The translations under genes and the position numbers were made by a program. Source: Saprospiraceae bacterium (GTDB lineage Bacteria; Bacteroidota; Bacteroidia; Chitinophagales; Saprospiraceae). From it: DNA of 64,000 bases. The stretch covers positions 1 to 64,000 of the forward strand of contig JADJNW010000016.1 of the NCBI GenBank assembly GCA_016714085.1. Direction: 5' to 3'. Under the pieces are notes generated by a model. The model was not told the origin of the DNA. It made no database searches and saw nothing but the letters and a program-made list of their open reading frames with translations. The stretch's first letter is position 1. Each line of letters opens with the position of its first letter. Shown in pieces: positions 25,544 to 35,180 of this stretch.

Positions 25544-26734
25544 TTATAAGTATTTTAACCACCAATAATCATGCGTAGATTTATATTGCCAATACCATCT
25601 GCATAAGAAGTACATAGGTATTAAGAATAACAACCATATTATATAAATCAGCCATAATTGCGGCGCATAATCTGCCGGAATACTGTCGGGAGTGGCCACA
25701 AAAAAGTTTAAATATTGTCCATAGCGAATATAATGCCAAGCCACCGCCAGCAAACTCAAAATCGGGAAATGCAGCACATAAAAGAAAAATGGCACGCGCC
25801 CAAAGGTGATAAGGATATTCGCTAATTTTCCTTGTACTTTTTCAAATGGGATTAATAATAATAATGCTGGCCCAATTGTCATTAATAAAAATAATAAAGA
25901 CGGCGGATATTTTTCAGTATTTAAAAAAGACATTACACTACCTATAAAATTATCCTGAGGTGACCATAAACGCGGGTCGCCGTACCAATTGGTGGAGCGT
26001 AATAAAATAAATAAAGCCGTCAGCCCGATGCCCCATTTTAATAGAAAATCAAAACGCTTTTTTTGTTCCCATTTCATAATATTTCCAAAAATATAACCGA
26101 TAGAAAGCACGCCAATCCAGGGAATCAAATTATAAATAACAAAAAGCCCGAATGTCTGATCTTCATTAAAAGGAATCCATTGTCGTCCGCCATATAAAAT
26201 TTACCAAAGCCAAGTGAATGAACCGAATGACTCCGCTTTGACGCCTTCCAATAAATGATGTCCGGCAATCATAATAATAGAAAAAGCAGCGATCAGCCAC
26301 TGCGGTAGCCAGATCAAGCCCGCCAGCGCAATCATCGCCCAACCAATCGCCCATATCACTTGCACAAACACAAAGCCCGCCAAATGTGGCAAAGTCAAGG
26401 ACCAACTGATATTTACAATCAATAATTCAATGATAATCAACCAAATACCTCGACTTATTAAAAAGCGACTCAAGGCAGCTTTATCCTTGATTTTTTCACC
26501 ATATAAAAACGCAGCAGTTCCGGCCAGAAATACAAAAATCGGTGCGCAAAAATGCGTGATCCATCTTGTAAAGAACCAACCCGCTTGCAGTGGTTGCATA
26601 TCTTCAGGCATTTGGGGCGTCATAGCAAACATATCTCTAATATGATCGATTGCCATAAAAATGATTACTAAGCCCCGTAGAATATCAATTGAATTGATGC
26701 GTTTGCGGATAAGAGCAGACCCGGTGGTAGTCAT
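25544..26734 (-). pseudogene. DUF1624/HGSNAT-like membrane acyltransferase with an in-frame stop
   Basis: Start ATG 26734. Full length would be 396 codons with about ten transmembrane helices. RINSIDILRGLVIIFMAIDHIRD is the family signature (RxxxxDxLRG and the active-site-like DHxRD). A TAA at 26203-26201 interrupts the frame after FGSFTWLW; reading continues in the same frame as ILYGGRQW up to VIYNLIPWIGVLSIGY and to the normal C-terminus. So this is a nonsense change, not a frameshift. Either a real pseudogene, a base-call error, or two compensating indels nearby. Predicted role: acyl transfer to a cell-surface sugar. Confidence 0.78.
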
Positions 26735-26930
26735 ATTTGGAAAATTTATAAGGTGATTTCTTGTCGAGCAGTATAAAATTTTGCTATAAAAAGCTGATAA
26801 TTTGAACTTTAGCAAAAGTATAAAAAAAGCTGCTGATTTTTTGAAATTAAACCTTGCAGAATAGACTCTTTTATAAGCTATAATTTATAACTATCTTTAC
26901 AATATTAATTTTTAATATAATTTCCTGCGC

Positions 26931-27401
26931 TTGAACTCAACTTTAACACTTCGATTTCTGACCGAACCAACCGATGTAAATTTCGGCGGCAAGGTGCACG
27001 GCGGCATGGTGATGAAATGGATCGATCAGGCGGGCTACGCTTGCGCATCAAATTGGTGCAGCGGTTATTGCGTGACAGTTTATGTAGGCGGTATTCGTTT
27101 TTATCAACCCATTCATATTGGTGATCTCGTAGAAATCCAATGCAGAATTATTTATACCGGCAACACGAGTATGCACGTGGCAGTGGATGTGTATTCGCGC
27201 GCGACTACGGAAGAAGAATTGCGCAAAAACACGCATTGCATTATTGTTTTTGTTGCAGTTGACGAACAAGGTGAACCGCGACCTGTGCCTAAATGGACAC
27301 CTCAAACCGAGCAAGAGCAACGCTTGGAGGCTTACGCCAAAAAACTTATGGACTTGCGTCGGGATATTGACGAAGAGATGCGCCCGTTTTTGGAGGTGTA
27401 A
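26931..27401 (+). CDS. Acyl-CoA thioesterase (hotdog fold)
   Basis: A 156-residue acyl-CoA hydrolase of the YciA/BFIT type. DVNFGGKVHGGMVMKWID is the hotdog active-site helix with the conserved Asn and Asp region, followed by the GNTSMHVAVDVYSR strand pair. Family members hydrolyse medium- to long-chain acyl-CoA. The start is TTG 26931: an in-frame stop lies at 26913-26915 and the only ATGs downstream are inside the active-site helix, so a non-ATG start is needed. Confidence 0.87.
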   Translation: MNSTLTLRFLTEPTDVNFGGKVHGGMVMKWIDQAGYACASNWCSGYCVTVYVGGIRFYQPIHIGDLVEIQCRIIYTGNTSMHVAVDVYSRATTEEELRKNTHCIIVFVAVDEQGEPRPVPKWTPQTEQEQRLEAYAKKLMDLRRDIDEEMRPFLEV

Positions 27402-27404
27402 AAA

Positions 27405-28319
27405 TTATTTAAGCAATTTCCCTATTTCGCGCCAGGTAATTAATTGAATGCCTTCCTGTTTTAATATTTTTTTACATTTTTTACTTGTGAAAAAATCATA
27501 ATCCGCCTGCCGCCAAGCCGCGCCCCAATTGGGGTGGTTGACGGTTAATCCTTGCATTTCTAAATCATTATACGCAGTATGAATCACTAATTCATTTACT
27601 CCGGGCTGTAATGTTTTTAATGCATTTTCATAAAAAGCGTGCATTCCTTTTTCATAATCGGAGGGCGAAGCCGTGATCGAACGATCAATAAAAATAAGCC
27701 TTGAGGTATCAGGCAGTTGCCCTGCGAATCCTGTTATCATATTTCGACTCACTTTTACAGGAACATTATATTCCCTTCCCATTTTTACATAAAGCGCAAA
27801 AGTAGTTGGGTTGGAAAATAAGCACCGCATATGCGTATCAAAATGTGTAAATTCGATGCCCATTGCTTTTGCCTTTTCAATCTGGGCGCGGAGTTCGCGT
27901 TCTATTTCTTCAGGTTTGGCATTTTTTGCAAAATCATTACAATTATTATAAAAATAGCCGTTGGCATCCACCAAACTATTTACTTCATTACGCGGCGCAG
28001 CAGGGCCCCATTTATTCCATTCCCATTCACTACTTAATGTCAAATGCAGTCCTATATCATGATTCGGATTTGCTTTCGCATATTCTGCCACTTCTGTAAG
28101 CCAGGGACAAGGCACCATTACACTGACCGAATTGACCGAGCCATCTTTTAATGCTTTAAAACTTGCTTGATTTTCAGAATGCGAAACCGCCAGATCATCG
28201 GCATGAATAATTAATAATTTCGCGTCTTTTGAATAGCCAAGCCGCTCGGCAAGCGAGGTTTGTGATTGTGCAAAAAATGTAATAAAAATGTAAAGGAATA
28301 ATAATAAAACGCTTTTCAT
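27405..28319 (-). CDS. Secreted ChbG/HpnK-like polysaccharide deacetylase
   Basis: A 304-residue YdjC/ChbG-family protein with a signal peptide (cleavage near AQSQ). LLIIHADDLAVSHSEN has the metal-binding Asp pair, DIGLHLTLSSEW the conserved His, FTHFDTHM the HxDxHM-like motif. Relatives remove acetyl groups from chito-oligosaccharides or related sugars. It is a tandem paralogue of the next gene upstream, sharing SLAERLGYSKDAKLLIIH and the C-terminal WREI motif. Intact. Confidence 0.85.
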   Translation of the reverse strand: MKSVLLLFLYIFITFFAQSQTSLAERLGYSKDAKLLIIHADDLAVSHSENQASFKALKDGSVNSVSVMVPCPWLTEVAEYAKANPNHDIGLHLTLSSEWEWNKWGPAAPRNEVNSLVDANGYFYNNCNDFAKNAKPEEIERELRAQIEKAKAMGIEFTHFDTHMRCLFSNPTTFALYVKMGREYNVPVKVSRNMITGFAGQLPDTSRLIFIDRSITASPSDYEKGMHAFYENALKTLQPGVNELVIHTAYNDLEMQGLTVNHPNWGAAWRQADYDFFTSKKCKKILKQEGIQLITWREIGKLLK

Positions 28320-28329
28320 GAATTTAATT

Positions 28330-29270
28330 TTAATTCATTAATTTTTGAATTTCCCGCCAGGTAACGAGCTTAATATTTTGCTCTTTTAATAATTTTTTCA
28401 AGCTTTACTCATAAAAAAATCATAATCATCCTGTCGCCAGGCTGCGCCCCAGTCGATATGATTCACCATCATACCTTGCGTTTCCAGGTTTTCATAAGCC
28501 GTGTGAATGAGCAACACACTGACACCAGATGGTAATGTACGTATAACATTTTCATAATATTGTTTCATACCTTTTTTATAATCTTCCGGGCCTGCAGTTA
28601 GCACTCGATCTACGACGGGCGTATTTTCATCAAAATAATCTTTAAATAAATCGGGCATTTGTTTAATAATTCCATTTACCATATCATGATTAATCATAGC
28701 CGGAATGCGATATTCTTTTGATAATTTTAAATAAGCGGCCAGATTTGCCGGATTCGTAGAAAATAAACAGCCCATGTGCGAATCCAGATGCGTCGGCTCT
28801 AAACCTAAAGCCTTGGACTTTTCAATCTGTGCACGGAGTTCGCGTTCCACCTCTGCTGGTTTTGCATTTTTGGCTACATCGGCACAATTATCATAAAAAT
28901 AACCATTGGCATCAACGAGCCCAGGCACTTCGCCGCGCGGCGCCGCCGGGCCCCATTTGTACCATTGCCATTCGCTGGTAAGCGTGAGATGCAAACCCAA
29001 ATCATGATTCGGATTTGCTTTGGCGTATTCCGCGACTTCTTTGAGCCAGGGACAAGGCACCATTACGCTTGCCGAATTCACCGAGCCATCTTTCATCGCT
29101 TTAAAGCTTGCCTGATTTTCAGAATGCGCGACCGCCAGATCATCGGAGTGAATAATCAATAATTTCGCATCTTTCGAGTAGCCGAGGCGCTCTGCGAGGG
29201 AAGTTTGTGCTTGCAAGGAAAAGGTAAGTAAAACGTATAATAATGAAGTAAGAAAAATCCTGCTTTTCAT
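28330..29270 (-). CDS. Secreted ChbG/HpnK-like deacetylase, tandem paralogue (one frameshift)
   Basis: A close paralogue of the gene at 27405 with the same signal peptide layout and motifs (LLIIHSDDLAVAHSEN, DLGLHLTLTSEW, PTHLDSHM). The frame ends at 28398, but one missing base near 28399 restores KKLLKEQNIKLVTWREI to a stop at 28330, matching the paralogue's CKKILKQ...TWREI. The whole protein would have 313 residues. Substrate differences from the paralogue are possible; the two probably arose by local duplication. Confidence 0.83.
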
Positions 29271-29363
29271 AATATTTTTGATTGGATATTATTAGTTATT
29301 GATATAATGTAGCATATTTTTAAGTATAATAATTATGGCACATTTTTAAAATGCGCCATAACT

Positions 29364-30691
29364 TTATACTTTCGGCAATTCCCACGGCTTCCGATAATTC
29401 GGTGTAATCAATTGATTTGCAGCCTTATTCTTACCAAAATTTTGCTTCGCTTCATTCCAATCCAAACGTGAATTGGTGCGCAAGGAAATATTGCCCATGT
29501 GTGCGTACAAAGCAACCAGCCTACCATTTTCGATGGTGCAGTTCGGATCTTTGCGCGATTTGATACAATCTATAAAGTTTTGCATATGCTCCGGGTGCGA
29601 CTCACCGCCAGATTTCTTAGGCATTTCCGGCACTTTGGGTGCTTTCTTTTCATCATCCCATTCAGGAAATAATTCCCAACCTTGCCGATTAATAACAACG
29701 GTCGCATCATCGCCAATAAAAGCCAGACCATAGGAAATACCATAAGGGCCTTTCTGCGTGCCAGCCGTATGCTCCCAAGTCATTACATAATCATTTAGTT
29801 GGTAATTAACACTCATCGTATCAAACGTTTCATGCGCATGATCTTTGAAAGAATAATTCCCGCCCGAAGCGTTCACCGATAGGGGAGGCGTTTTAATATC
29901 TTTCACCCATAGGGCCATATCAATCAAATGCACCCCCAATCCGTGAGCAAGCCGCCGCCATAATCCCAAAACATCCGCCACGAGCCATGAAAACGATTTT
30001 TATTAAAAGGCCGCTTGGGCGAAGGCCCGAGCCACATTTCATAATCCACGCCGGCAGGCACAGGTTCATCCGCTACGCTCATTGGGCCGACGCCATAATT
30101 AAAATTGCCCCAGACATTTACTTTACGTAGCTTACCGATTTTACCCGATTTCATAAAAGCCATTGCCTCCTGCCAATGCGCACCGCTGCGCTGCTGTTGC
30201 CCGACTTGCGCTACACGATTATATTTTCGAGCGGCTTTCACCATCAAATCACACTCGGCAATACTATTCGCCAAAGGCTTTTCCACATACACATCTTTAC
30301 CCGCTTCACAAGCTGCAATAAACGGCAGACAATGCCAATGATCGGGCGTACCAATAATGACCGCATCCAAATCTTTATTTTCCAATAACTTGCGATAATC
30401 ATTATATTGCATCGGCGCTTTGCCTTGAATTTTCTCTACATCCGAAGCGCGTTTTGCCAAAATATTACGATCAATATCACAAAGCCCAATACATTCTACG
30501 CCTTCTATTTTCAGCGCATTTTCCAGATTGCCAAAGCCCATACCGCGCACCCCAATCAGCGCGATATTGATTTTTTCATTCGGCGAGAAGCGCCTATTCT
30601 TAGCAAAAGATAATAAAGGAGACGACGCGAGCGTAGCCGCTGCAATGGTTTTGGACGTATCTTGCAGGAATTTCCGACGAGAAGTGGACAT
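29364..30691 (-). CDS. Tat-exported Gfo/Idh/MocA oxidoreductase (one frameshift)
   Basis: A 442-residue oxidoreductase once one base is restored in the C-run 29933-29937, which joins GGGLLTDWG to VHLIDMALWVKDI. The N-terminus SRRKFLQDTSKTIAAATLAS is a twin-arginine signal; INIALIGVRGMG is the Rossmann motif and DVYVEKPLA the EKP motif. It lacks close similarity to the oxidoreductase at 14103 beyond the family motifs. It lies upstream of the two deacetylases on the same strand, suggesting one carbohydrate-processing unit. Confidence 0.87.
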
Positions 30692-30772
30692 GGTTTAGAT
30701 AGTTTTTAGGTGTTAGCAATACCATTTATACAGCGCCAGGAATGCCGCGCTGCGTAGGCTAAGATAATATTT

Positions 30773-30805
30773 TTTGCATACAACATATCAATTTACTTAT
30801 CTTTG
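30773..30805 (+). promoter_or_regulatory. Promoter of the NTF2-like gene
   Basis: TTTG (30773-30776) and TATCTTTG (30798-30805) separated by 21 nt, a good match to the Bacteroidota TTTG...TAnnTTTG promoter. The ATG of the next gene is 59 nt downstream of the -7 box. Confidence 0.6.
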
Positions 30806-30863
30806 AAAATGCATCTCATAGTTTTGAATTATGATATCCAAATTATATAAACCGCATAAAATC

Positions 30864-31297
30864 ATGGAACAATTTTCTGTAAGAGATCAAATTATTGAAA
30901 TTGTAAATAAACTCTTCATTTATACCGACGAACAAAAATGGGATCAGCTTCAAAATGAGGTGTTTACAAAAGAAATCTGGTTTGATATGTCCTCGATGGG
31001 CGGCGAAGCCAAAGACATCACTGCCAAAGAAGTATGTGAAATGTGGCAAAAGGGATTTGAAGGCATCGACGCTGTGAATCACCTCAGCGGCAATCATTTA
31101 GTCACGATTGATGGCGCAGATGCCGATGTATTTGCGTACGCCACCGCCACCCACTAAAAAAAGCAGCACAGCAAGGCAATACCAGAACATTTGTTGGCAC
31201 ATACAATATTCGTTTAATGCAAACCCAGCACGGCTGGCGGATTAATGCTTTTAAATATAATTTGAAATATGCGGAGGGGAATATGGAGTTGAAGTAA
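30864..31297 (+). CDS. SnoaL/NTF2-like domain protein (one frameshift)
   Basis: A 144-residue protein after adding one base near 31155-31162, where a premature TAA follows ATATH. The restored end reads QGNTRTFVGTYNIRLMQT and QHGWRINAFKYNLKYAEGN, a complete cone-shaped alpha+beta SnoaL/NTF2 fold (EQKWDQLQNEVF; GIDAVNHLSGNHLV). Start at ATG 30864 (MEQFSVRDQ). Family members are enzymes or ligand-binding proteins; function here unknown. Confidence 0.75.
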
Positions 31298-31404
31298 AGA
31301 ACTAGATAATTTAATAGTTTGTTGATTGAGTTTTCTACCTTTGCTCATAAAAGAGGAATGACAGGATTATATAATTTGCGTATTTGAACAATATTTATGT
31401 AAAT

Positions 31405-32199
31405 ATGATAGCCGTTATAAAAAAAATGTCCAAAAGTAAATATTTAATAAAGAAGCATTGCCCGAATTTACATGATTTACTTGAAAAAGAAAATACCAGA
31501 AATGGGTAATACTTGATAACTTAATTGAGAATCAATTAAAATTAGAGAAAGAGGTCAAAACAAACTTAGTCGGACTACTATTTAAAGTAGAAACATCAAA
31601 TGACCCCTTCTTAGAAGCATTTTCTAAGCATATCGACCAATTAGTTTTAGAAGCAATCGAAATGATTCCAAATGAAGAAAGGAAAATATGGAGTTTAATA
31701 AATGGAAAAATCGATAATATTGAGGATTGGAATTATTTAAATCCTGTTGGAGAATTATCTGTTCTTTTAAAATTATTAAAAAGTGGGCTATTTGAACTTG
31801 AGGAAATCGAGACCAAATTTCCTAATGGACGTAAAAAGGATTTTTTATTTAGGCATAAAAATAACAATGAGACAAGGCTTATAGAAATATTAAATATTCA
31901 TCTGCAAACAGATATTAAAGATTTTAATAAAATAAAAAACATTTTACTATCCAAAGTACAAAATAAAATTGATAGAGAGATTGAGGGCGTTAAAGACTCT
32001 TTGTTCTTAAGGAGATTATATATTTTGCCAGTTGTATGGTATTTAGATATTGAAGATTTAGAAAACTCATTACGATTTCTTCAAAGAGTTTAATAAAAGT
32101 TTAGGTAAATCATTTGGAATAAATCATTCTACATTAGGTTTTTGCACTTATGTAAAAACGCCTAGTAATCAATTTCCTTTGGAGAAGCAAGTTCTATAA
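31405..32199 (+). CDS. Hypothetical protein, two frame breaks
   Basis: I do not recognise a family. Three frames join into about 264 residues: MIAVIKKMSKSKYLIKKHC... from ATG 31405, a break at the A-run 31500-31502, the long middle frame, and a second break at the T-run 32076-32078 leading to FFKEFNKSLGKSFGIN and a stop at 32197-32199. It is soluble, Lys/Asn/Ile-rich and much more AT-rich than its neighbours. The phrase ETRLIEILNIHLQTDI recalls a nuclease-like core strand, but no catalytic pattern is clear. Confidence 0.5.
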
Positions 32200-32288
32200 T
32201 TGAAAATATAATACATAAGCAGTCGCTGAACCCAAAGCTCCCAAAAGTTTACAACTTTTGATGCTTTAACTTAAAACACCATATCCAC

Positions 32289-32663
32289 ATGACACCCACC
32301 ACCGCCACCACCATCGACGAGTACATCGCTACGTTTTCGGAGGACATTCAGGCGATCCTCCAGGAAATACGCGCTACGATCAAAGCCGCCGCGCCCGACG
32401 CCGAGGAAACGATCAGCTATGCCATGCCTACTTTCAAGCAAAATGGGGTGCTGGTACACTTCGGCGCGTTCAAACAGCACATCGGCTTCTACGCGACGCC
32501 GAGCGGGAATGAAGCTTTTCAAAAAGAACTGTCCAAATACAAAACCGGCAAAGGCTCTATTCAATTTCCCTTAGACAAACCGATGCCATTGGACTTGATT
32601 CGCCAGATGGTGGAATTTAAAGTCGCGGAGAATGCGGAAAATGTGAAGGGAAGGAAGAAATAA
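32289..32663 (+). CDS. DUF1801 (YdhG/YjbR-like) family protein
   Basis: A 124-residue protein with the DUF1801 pattern: TIDEYIATFSEDIQAILQEI, EETISYAMPTF and FGAFKQHIGFYATPSG. The fold is frataxin-like, and some relatives are described as iron chaperones, but that function is not established for this protein. GC content is higher than in the preceding hypothetical gene. Confidence 0.85.
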   Translation: MTPTTATTIDEYIATFSEDIQAILQEIRATIKAAAPDAEETISYAMPTFKQNGVLVHFGAFKQHIGFYATPSGNEAFQKELSKYKTGKGSIQFPLDKPMPLDLIRQMVEFKVAENAENVKGRKK

Positions 32664-32703
32664 ATATCTATTTGAAAAACAAACGAATAAAGATATAGTC
32701 CTT

Positions 32704-33267
32704 TCAATTTCCACCGACGGTACACTGCTGCTTATCATACTGTAGCAACCAGCCTGCTTTGAGCGTAATTTCTACCTGGTTTGTATTGCTGATTTTGACC
32801 TTTAAAACCGAATCGGAAGCACCTTTTTCGTTAATTATTACATGACTACTACCGGAAAGTACTTCTTCGTTGCCGGTAGGTGGCGTCGGAATTGTCACAA
32901 ACACCTGAAAATCAGCGCTGTTATTGGTAGGGCAGTCCAGCCTTTTAATGACGTTCGGATAGTTACAATCACGCACCAAGCGCAGGTGGAAAGTACGGGC
33001 ACGCCGGGAAAGTTTTAGATCTAAGTATCCTTTCGGTTGATTCGATAAACAGGCGTTCCAAGTAATATTTCCGCTTTTGTAACTCGTTGTAGCAGAAAAA
33101 TCGACACATCCGACGCATGGACTTATGCTGGGACGGTTGTTTACTTCCAATTGATAGCTGGAATCTGTTGCTGTAACCTTTGGTTTGGAAGTGCCTGGCG
33201 TTTGACAATTCAATAATGGCAAGGAAAAAAAGAGCAAAGCGAGGGTAAAAAAGGATGCTTTCATCAT
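32704..33267 (-). CDS. Secreted protein or lipoprotein of unknown function
   Basis: A 187-residue protein with a hydrophobic N-terminus ending LPLLNCQ; the cysteine could be a lipobox cysteine, although Asn at -1 is unusual. The mature part is a beta-rich domain with paired cysteines (SPCVGCVDF, WNACLS, VRDCNY, RLDCPT), perhaps disulfide-bonded. I recognise no named domain. The next gene is divergent. Confidence 0.6.
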   Translation of the reverse strand: MMKASFFTLALLFFSLPLLNCQTPGTSKPKVTATDSSYQLEVNNRPSISPCVGCVDFSATTSYKSGNITWNACLSNQPKGYLDLKLSRRARTFHLRLVRDCNYPNVIKRLDCPTNNSADFQVFVTIPTPPTGNEEVLSGSSHVIINEKGASDSVLKVKISNTNQVEITLKAGWLLQYDKQQCTVGGN

Positions 33268-33606
33268 TTGGTAAGACGTTTGCTTACAAATATAACTTAA
33301 TTTTTAATTTTCATCTCTACTTTAGGAAATGAATCTGTTCCGCGAAGATTTTTATACTCGCCTAGCTGGGCAATATTGCATAAGTACGAATGTTACAATT
33401 CATTTTAAACAATCTATAAGGCACTAGATTTTTTAACTGAAAATATAGCGACGAAAGATAGAACAAGGATATTTTGATATGTATCAAATGTAATTTCATT
33501 CGTAATAAACTCCCATTTCATTTTTCAATCCTAGCCCACCAGCAGCTTTAAAAATTAAAGTAACCCTGCTGTAACCTCCTACTTTCCTACAAGTTTTATC
33601 TATAAA
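33268..33606. other. Divergent intergenic region with candidate operator
   Basis: 339 bases between divergent genes. The main feature is TTTGATA-TG-TATCAAA (33473-33488), an inverted repeat that could be a dimeric repressor site. No RNA gene or ORF is supported. Confidence 0.4.
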
Positions 33607-34334
33607 ATGAAACAACAAATGAAGAAATTTAGGAAAAAGGGATCGCCATCGCCCTGTTTTTGTCTGCATTTTATCTGCATTCCTTTGCCACCTGGTCTAT
33701 CATTGTCATTGATCCTATCACAAAAGAAATTGGTATGGCAGGCGCATCCTGTACGGCTGATTGTTCGGGTATTGGTAGTATCATTCCTGGTACAGGCGCT
33801 ATTATTGTGCAGGCAATGAGTAATTACAACGCCCATGATATGGGAAGAAAAGCAATATTAGCTGGTCACCCGATAGAAGGGATTATGGAGGCGCTGCGAG
33901 AAAGCAGGTTTGACCCGGAGCATCAACAATACGCGCTTGTAACGCTCCAACAAATGAATCCAGTGACTTATACCGGCGATTCTACGATGGCTTATAATGG
34001 CGCATTAACAGGATATGGTATTTCAGTGCAAGGTAATCTTTTGACAAACGAAAAAGAACTTCAAACGATCTTTAATGCAGCTGTAAAAGCTCAAAAGAAG
34101 GGACGAAGTGTTGCCGAAATTTTAATGCTGGCTTTAGAGGCAGGTTCAAAAGCGGGAGGCGACAAACGATGTGGCACACAGCGCGCGCAAAGTGCTTTTG
34201 TAAAAGTGGCAAAACCAGAAGATACCATTGAAAAGCTATCGCTCCATTTAGTCGTTACCGGACAGGCAAAGGGAGGAGAGAATGCAGTGGCTATGCTACG
34301 CAAAGAATATGAAAAATGGAAGGCTAAAAAATAG
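33607..34334 (+). CDS. DUF1028 family protein (one frameshift)
   Basis: A 242-residue protein after adding one A in the A-run 33634-33638. This joins MKKFRKKGIAIALFLSAFYL, a signal peptide, to HSFATWSIIVIDPITKEIGM. DUF1028 hallmarks are clear: GMAGASCTADCSGIGSIIPG, AIIVQAMSNYNAHDMG, and GDKRCGTQRAQSAF near the C-terminus. The fold is Ntn-hydrolase-like; no substrate is established. Followed by a strong terminator. Confidence 0.87.
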
Positions 34335-34371
34335 TATAAACAGCTATAAAAAAGCAACCTACTCCTATCTT

Positions 34372-34402
34372 AACACCAGTTTCTTGACTGGTGTTTTTTT
34401 TT
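34372..34402 (+). terminator. Intrinsic terminator after the DUF1028 gene
   Basis: AACACCAGT (34372-34380) and ACTGGTGTT (34387-34395), loop TTCTTG, followed by a nine-T run in total. Confidence 0.85.
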
Positions 34403-34460
34403 ACTTACCACTTTTATTTATAATGATATTCAATTTAAACACTTTTTTAAAAATACTGAA

Positions 34461-34669
34461 CATACAGTTTGATAATATAAACATACAGATAAACAAATAA
34501 TTCATATAGTTTGATAAGAGGAACATACAGTTTAATAATAAAGTCACACAGTTTAACAAAAGGGACATATAGTTTAAGGAGAAAAGCATATAATTTTACA
34601 AAGAGACATACAGTTAGATAAATAATCCATACAGTTTTAAGATTTAAGCATATATTTGTACAATCAATA
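34461..34669 (+). repeat. Degenerate tandem array 1, 21-bp period, ten units
   Basis: Units start with CATAYAGTTTnA-like sequence at 34461, 34482, 34503, 34524, 34545, 34566, 34587, 34607, 34628 and 34649: all steps are 21 nt except one of 20. The first seven bases are best conserved; the rest is A-rich and variable. The last unit, CATATATTTG, contains the likely -7 box of the downstream XRE gene. Not coding in a sustained frame. The spacing is exactly two turns of B-DNA. Confidence 0.8.
34651..34658 (+). promoter_or_regulatory. Candidate -7 box of the XRE regulator gene
   Basis: TATATTTG fits TAnnTTTG and lies inside the last unit of the 21-bp array, 51 nt before the ATG; the preceding unit offers a GTTTT at the -33 position. 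Confidence 0.4.
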
Positions 34670-34709
34670 CATTATCTCTTAGAATGATTTATAAAACTGT
34701 TTATTTGTC

Positions 34710-35051
34710 ATGTTAAAATTAAACTTATTAGGCGTAATGCGCCAGCGCGGGATTGCAAACCCAGCCAAGTACCTGGTGAAAAATGGCTTTTCGTATCATC
34801 GAGTCAATCGTTTGCTGCGGCACGAGCAGGATAGTATTTCGTACAAGAACCTGGAGCGACTGTGTTTGCTGTTGAATTGCACACCCGATGATTTATTTGT
34901 TTGGCAAAAGCCCAATGACCTGAAAGTATCAGAGGATCATCCTTTGCAAAAGTTGCTTGCCAAAGCGGAAGACGTGAATGTGTTGCAAAAATTGCAGGAA
35001 CTACCGATGGAGAAATTGGAACAACTGAAGCAGTTTATGAAAGATTTGTAG
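34710..35051 (+). CDS. XRE-family helix-turn-helix regulator
   Basis: A 113-residue protein. Residues 1-68 form a Cro/C1-type HTH of the HTH_26 kind (MLKLNLLGVMRQRGI; SYHRVNRLLRHE; SYKNLERLCLLLNCTPDDLF). The C-terminal third (VLQKLQELPMEKLEQLKQFM) is a leucine-rich helix for dimerisation. The gene begins directly after the ten-unit 21-bp array, which is well placed to hold operators for it, but that link is inference. Target genes unknown. Confidence 0.85.
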   Translation: MLKLNLLGVMRQRGIANPAKYLVKNGFSYHRVNRLLRHEQDSISYKNLERLCLLLNCTPDDLFVWQKPNDLKVSEDHPLQKLLAKAEDVNVLQKLQELPMEKLEQLKQFMKDL

Positions 35052-35140
35052 AAGGCAGCGCTTTTTTTACAACGAAACTGATTAGCTTTGCAATCCTGCC
35101 AAATTGAACCCGTTATAGAATTAATTCTTAATAGCTTAGG

Positions 35141-35180
35141 AGTCTGTCATCTGACTTCTGGCATCTGACATTCAAAAGTT
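35141..35180 (+). promoter_or_regulatory. Word-repeat leader of pyc
   Basis: CATCTGAC occurs twice (in GTCTGTCATCTGACTTCTGG and GGCATCTGACATTC), 16 nt apart, just before the ATG. Similar words precede trpF, surE and mltA. Confidence 0.35.

Noticed and set aside
26201..26203. Stop-codon recoding in the DUF1624-like gene
   Set aside because: TAA is not a known selenocysteine or pyrrolysine codon and no recoding signal is seen; nonsense mutation or base error is simpler.
34461..34669. CRISPR array
   Set aside because: Units are degenerate throughout with no constant repeat and no unique spacers, the 21-nt period is too short, and no cas gene is near. The same applies to 44810-45275.
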